Assembly: GCA_017440425.1 (NCBI GenBank)
Contig: JAFSHJ010000266.1
Location: 1 to 7,679, forward strand
Direction of reading: 5' to 3'
DNA length: 7,679 nt
DNA from: Oscillospiraceae bacterium
GTDB lineage: Bacteria; Bacillota; Clostridia; Oscillospirales; Ruminococcaceae
Under the pieces are notes generated by a model. That model did no database searches, was not told the DNA's origin, and saw only the letters and a list, made by a program, of their open reading frames with translations. Below are positions 5,470-7,679 of the stretch, in pieces. Position numbers and translations under genes: made by a program. Position 1 is the first letter of the stretch. Every line of letters starts with the position of its first letter.

Positions 5470-5763
5470 ATGATCAAACATATAATTTTATGGAAACTCA
5501 AGGAAGAACACAACAATATTTCCGTTAAAGAGGGCATAAAGGCAGGTCTTGAGGGACTTGCAGGCAAGATCCCCGGTCTTGTCGAGATCAACGTGCAGAT
5601 TTGCGGACTGGAATCATCCACCGCAGATGTAATGCTGAATTCGGTGTTTGAGGACGAAGCAGCATTGAAGGGATATTCAAAGCATCCCGAACACCTGTTT
5701 GTTGCCGATAATTTTGTGAGACCCTTTACTCAAACCAGACTCTGCCTCGATTTTGAGGTGTGA
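5470..5763 (+). CDS. Dabb-domain (stress-responsive A/B barrel) protein
   Basis: A 97-residue protein matching the Dabb family: it begins MIKHIILWKLKEE, has the central PGLVEINVQ and YSKHPEH features with the His of the C-terminal half, and ends in a beta-strand. These ferredoxin-like dimeric proteins bind or transform small molecules in several pathways, but many bacterial members have no known role, so none is assigned. The ATG at 5470 gives the usual family N-terminus; an upstream in-frame TTG at 5449 would add seven residues and has no better ribosome binding site. The site is weak here, so expression may depend on the preceding gene, 38 bases upstream. A TATAAT (5441-5446) exists in the gap but has no good -35. 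It ends the yfbR run and is followed by a terminator. Confidence 0.85.
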   Translation: MIKHIILWKLKEEHNNISVKEGIKAGLEGLAGKIPGLVEINVQICGLESSTADVMLNSVFEDEAALKGYSKHPEHLFVADNFVRPFTQTRLCLDFEV

Positions 5764-5810
5764 TCTGCTGTGATGGCAGTCCCAATATCTCGAAACCTGA
5801 ATAAACTGTA

Positions 5811-5844
5811 AGAGCCGATGGGTGCATACCTGTCGGCTCTTTTT
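5811..5844 (+). terminator. Intrinsic terminator after the Dabb gene
   Basis: AGAGCCGA (5811-5818) pairs with TCGGCTCT (5833-5840), with an inner GGT/ACC pairing in the loop, and is followed by a T-run (5840-5844). It closes the yfbR-to-Dabb transcription unit 47 bases past the stop. Confidence 0.9.
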
Positions 5845-5894
5845 GTTGTACAAAGGCTTTTGTTTGCGGGGGTGAAAATGTATCCTGCTTTTAG

Positions 5895-5974
5895 CTGCGC
5901 CCTCTCGGTCAGCCTACGGCTGACTCTTCCCTTAAGGGAAACCGCCGCGGCTGAGCGGCGGCGAGAGGGCGCAG
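5895..5974. repeat. 80-base cloverleaf-forming repeat element
   Basis: An outer 13-bp perfect stem (CTGCGCCCTCTCG 5895-5907 with 5962-5974) encloses three hairpins. These are GTCAGCC/GGCTGAC with a 3-base loop (5908-5924), the palindrome TTCCCTTAAGGGAA (5927-5940), and CCGCCGC/GCGGCGG (5942-5961). The whole thus folds as a four-way cloverleaf in either strand. Its GC-rich makeup is unlike the flanking sequence. It resembles, from memory, short interspersed elements with GTCAGCC-TAC-GGCTGAC and GGGAG-type arms common in gut Ruminococcaceae. It sits in the gap between the converging Dabb and feoB genes and may act as a bidirectional transcript end or as a miniature mobile repeat. No target-site duplication is evident. 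Confidence 0.85.
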
Positions 5975-6007
5975 GGTGGAGTGCAAGCCGGGTTTAATGG
6001 GCTGAAC

Positions 6008-7679
6008 TCACCCCCGCAAGAACAAAAGCCTGCCTATATGAAACACCCAAAAGGATGCGGACCAGGCCACCGCCAGCTGAAACAATACGGCACAGAATGT
6101 GCTTTTGGCGGAACCCAGCTCCCGACGCATTGCGTTTGTGGCGGCGATGCAGGGGGTATAGAGAAGGGTGAAAACCAAAAACGAGGCGGTGCTGACAGGA
6201 GAGAACAACGCGGAAAGTGCCGACAGCAGCTCCTCGTGGGAGGAGGCAGCCAGCAACACGGAAAAGGTGCTGACAACCATCTCCTTTGCGCTGAGCCCAG
6301 CTATCAAGGCAGACACAGCCCGCCAGTCTCCGAAGCCGAGAGGCTTGAACAGCGGCGCAATAAAGCTGCCTGCGGCGGCAAGGATGCTGTCGGCAGAGGA
6401 GGATACCTGCCGAAAATCAAAACCGAAGTTGAACAAAAACCAGATGATCATGGTTGAGACAAGGATAACGGTGAATGCTTTGCGGAGAAACTCCAGGGCC
6501 TTTTGGCGAATGTGGAGCAGCAGCGACTTAAGTGACGGCAGACGGTAGGCGGGGAGTTCCAGCAAAAAAGGCTCGGAGAGCCCGAAAAATGAGGTTTTGC
6601 TGAGCAGCTTTATGCAGAAAAGACCGAGGACTATGCCAAAAAGATAGAGCAGCGCCATGGCGAGCACAGCGTGGTGAGGGAAAAATGCCGCCGAAAAAAC
6701 TGCATAAATGGGCAGTTTGGCGCTGCACGAGATGAATGGCATCAGCATAACGGTGAGCTTGCGGTCGCGGCTGCCGGGAATGGTGCGTGTCGCCATTATT
6801 GCAGGCACCGAGCAGCCAAACCCGATGAGCATTGGCACAAGCGAGCGCCCCGAAATGCCAAGCTTAACAAACAGCCTATCCATCACAAAGGCAACACGTG
6901 CAATGTAGCCGCTGTCCTCCAAAAGGGAGAGGAAAAAGAACAGCACCGTGATTATGGGGAGGAATGAGATAACGCTGCCAACACCCGTGAGAACACCGTC
7001 GGTGATGAGTGAGCGGAGCAGTGGTGCAATGTTTAAACTGCACAGCAAAACATCGGTTTGAGCTATGATGCTTTCCACCAAACCTTCGGCAATGCGGCTG
7101 AGCGGCTTGCCGATGACACCGAAAGTCAGCCAAAACACAAGCAGCATTATCCCAAAAAAGATGGGAATTGAGAGAAATTTGTGCAAAAACAGCGAATCCA
7201 GTTTTTGAGTCAGCAGCTGTGAGGGAGCAAGCTGCGTTTTAAAAACGCAGCGGGTGCAGATTTGTCCGATAATGGAGTAGCGCATATCCGCCAGCGCAGC
7301 GTAAATATCGGTGCCAAGGGCGGTCTCTGCACCGCGGCGGATCAAATCTATGTGTGCGGCTGTTTTTGCGGAAAGCTGTGGAATGGCAGAACTGCCATCC
7401 TCGAGCAGCTTTACGGCAGCATATCCGGTGGGTAACTTTTTTGGAAGCTGCTGCTTCGAAAGGGAAGCGGAAATCCGCTGCAAAGCCTCTCCGATTAGGG
7501 GAGCGGTTAATTCGGGGCATTTTGGGATGGTTTTGTGTTTTGCGGCAGATTCGGCTGCAGATATAAGCTCTGTTAATCCTCGGTTTTGGGAGGCAGAAAT
7601 GGGAACGACCGGCAAACCCAGTTCCGAGCTCAGCGATGCGGCATCAATGTGTCCGCCGGATTTTTCCAGCTCATCCATC
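6008..7679 (-). CDS. feoB: Ferrous iron transporter FeoB, C-terminal part (5' truncated by window edge)
   Basis: A 556-residue piece of FeoB, the Fe(II) uptake permease with an N-terminal G-protein domain and a membrane channel. The fragment begins in the G4 region (MDELEK; in full-length proteins this is N-x-x-D, and the preceding G at base 7679 fits a codon such as ATG), so the G1-G3 motifs lie beyond the right edge. The G5 element PISAS follows at about residues 26-30, then the helical linker, then many membrane spans. Two Gate-type blocks are clear: LLEDSGYIARVAFVMDR with GFGCSVPAIMATR and MPFISCSAKLPIYA, and later GLSAKEMVVSTFSVL. The C-terminus YTPCIAATNAMRRELG is also typical. The frame is intact to the TGA at 6008-6010. 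No FeoA gene is visible downstream; any partner would lie upstream, outside the window. Confidence 0.95.
   Translation of the reverse strand, partial: MDELEKSGGHIDAASLSSELGLPVVPISASQNRGLTELISAAESAAKHKTIPKCPELTAPLIGEALQRISASLSKQQLPKKLPTGYAAVKLLEDGSSAIPQLSAKTAAHIDLIRRGAETALGTDIYAALADMRYSIIGQICTRCVFKTQLAPSQLLTQKLDSLFLHKFLSIPIFFGIMLLVFWLTFGVIGKPLSRIAEGLVESIIAQTDVLLCSLNIAPLLRSLITDGVLTGVGSVISFLPIITVLFFFLSLLEDSGYIARVAFVMDRLFVKLGISGRSLVPMLIGFGCSVPAIMATRTIPGSRDRKLTVMLMPFISCSAKLPIYAVFSAAFFPHHAVLAMALLYLFGIVLGLFCIKLLSKTSFFGLSEPFLLELPAYRLPSLKSLLLHIRQKALEFLRKAFTVILVSTMIIWFLFNFGFDFRQVSSSADSILAAAGSFIAPLFKPLGFGDWRAVSALIAGLSAKEMVVSTFSVLLAASSHEELLSALSALFSPVSTASFLVFTLLYTPCIAATNAMRRELGSAKSTFCAVLFQLAVAWSASFWVFHIGRLLFLRG

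Noticed and set aside
5895..5974. tRNA gene suggested by the cloverleaf shape
   Set aside because: There is no D-loop, T-loop (GTTCRA) or anticodon-arm consensus, and the outer stem is 13 bp rather than 7, so it is a repeat element, not a tRNA.
5981..6457. Plus-strand open frame of 158 codons over the 3' end of feoB
   Set aside because: The minus-strand frame encodes clear FeoB motifs; this one is low-complexity and begins without a ribosome binding site.

Overview
The window looks like chromosomal DNA from a gut-type Clostridia bacterium, probably of the Ruminococcaceae/Oscillospiraceae kind. The grounds are strong AAAGGAGG ribosome binding sites, sigma-A promoters of TTGACA-17-TAAAAT type, compact intrinsic terminators, a low-GC-Gram-positive S20 protein, and a GC-rich cloverleaf repeat of a style I associate with gut Ruminococcaceae. 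Species cannot be told from this stretch.

Layout. Bases 1-255 are the 3' end of a cell-surface protein gene with a sortase-like C-terminal tail, closed by a terminator. A second terminator faces it and closes a minus-strand operon (1765 to 392) encoding an L-rhamnose mutarotase-like protein and a sugar isomerase-like TIM barrel. Across a 303-base divergent control region lies a plus-strand operon (2069-3672) of two amidohydrolase-superfamily proteins. The first keeps the metal-binding residues and the second has lost most of them. The control region holds two back-to-back promoters, two candidate operators, and a 52-nt segment of the plus-strand leader that can fold as a compact three-way junction.

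Next comes rpsT (S20) with its own promoter and terminator. It is followed by a likely operon of yfbR (5'-deoxynucleotidase), an unrecognised acidic 181-residue protein, and a 97-residue Dabb-domain protein, ended by a terminator. An 80-base cloverleaf repeat then separates this from the 3' part of feoB (ferrous iron transporter) on the minus strand, which runs off the right edge.

The most interesting unit is the divergent locus at 392-3672. Read together, it is a candidate uncharacterised deoxysugar or sugar-lactone pathway: a mutarotase interconverts anomers, an isomerase acts on the free sugar, and an amidohydrolase (possibly a lactonase) works with a metal-site-deficient paralogue. The substrate, and even whether all four proteins act in one pathway, is inference.
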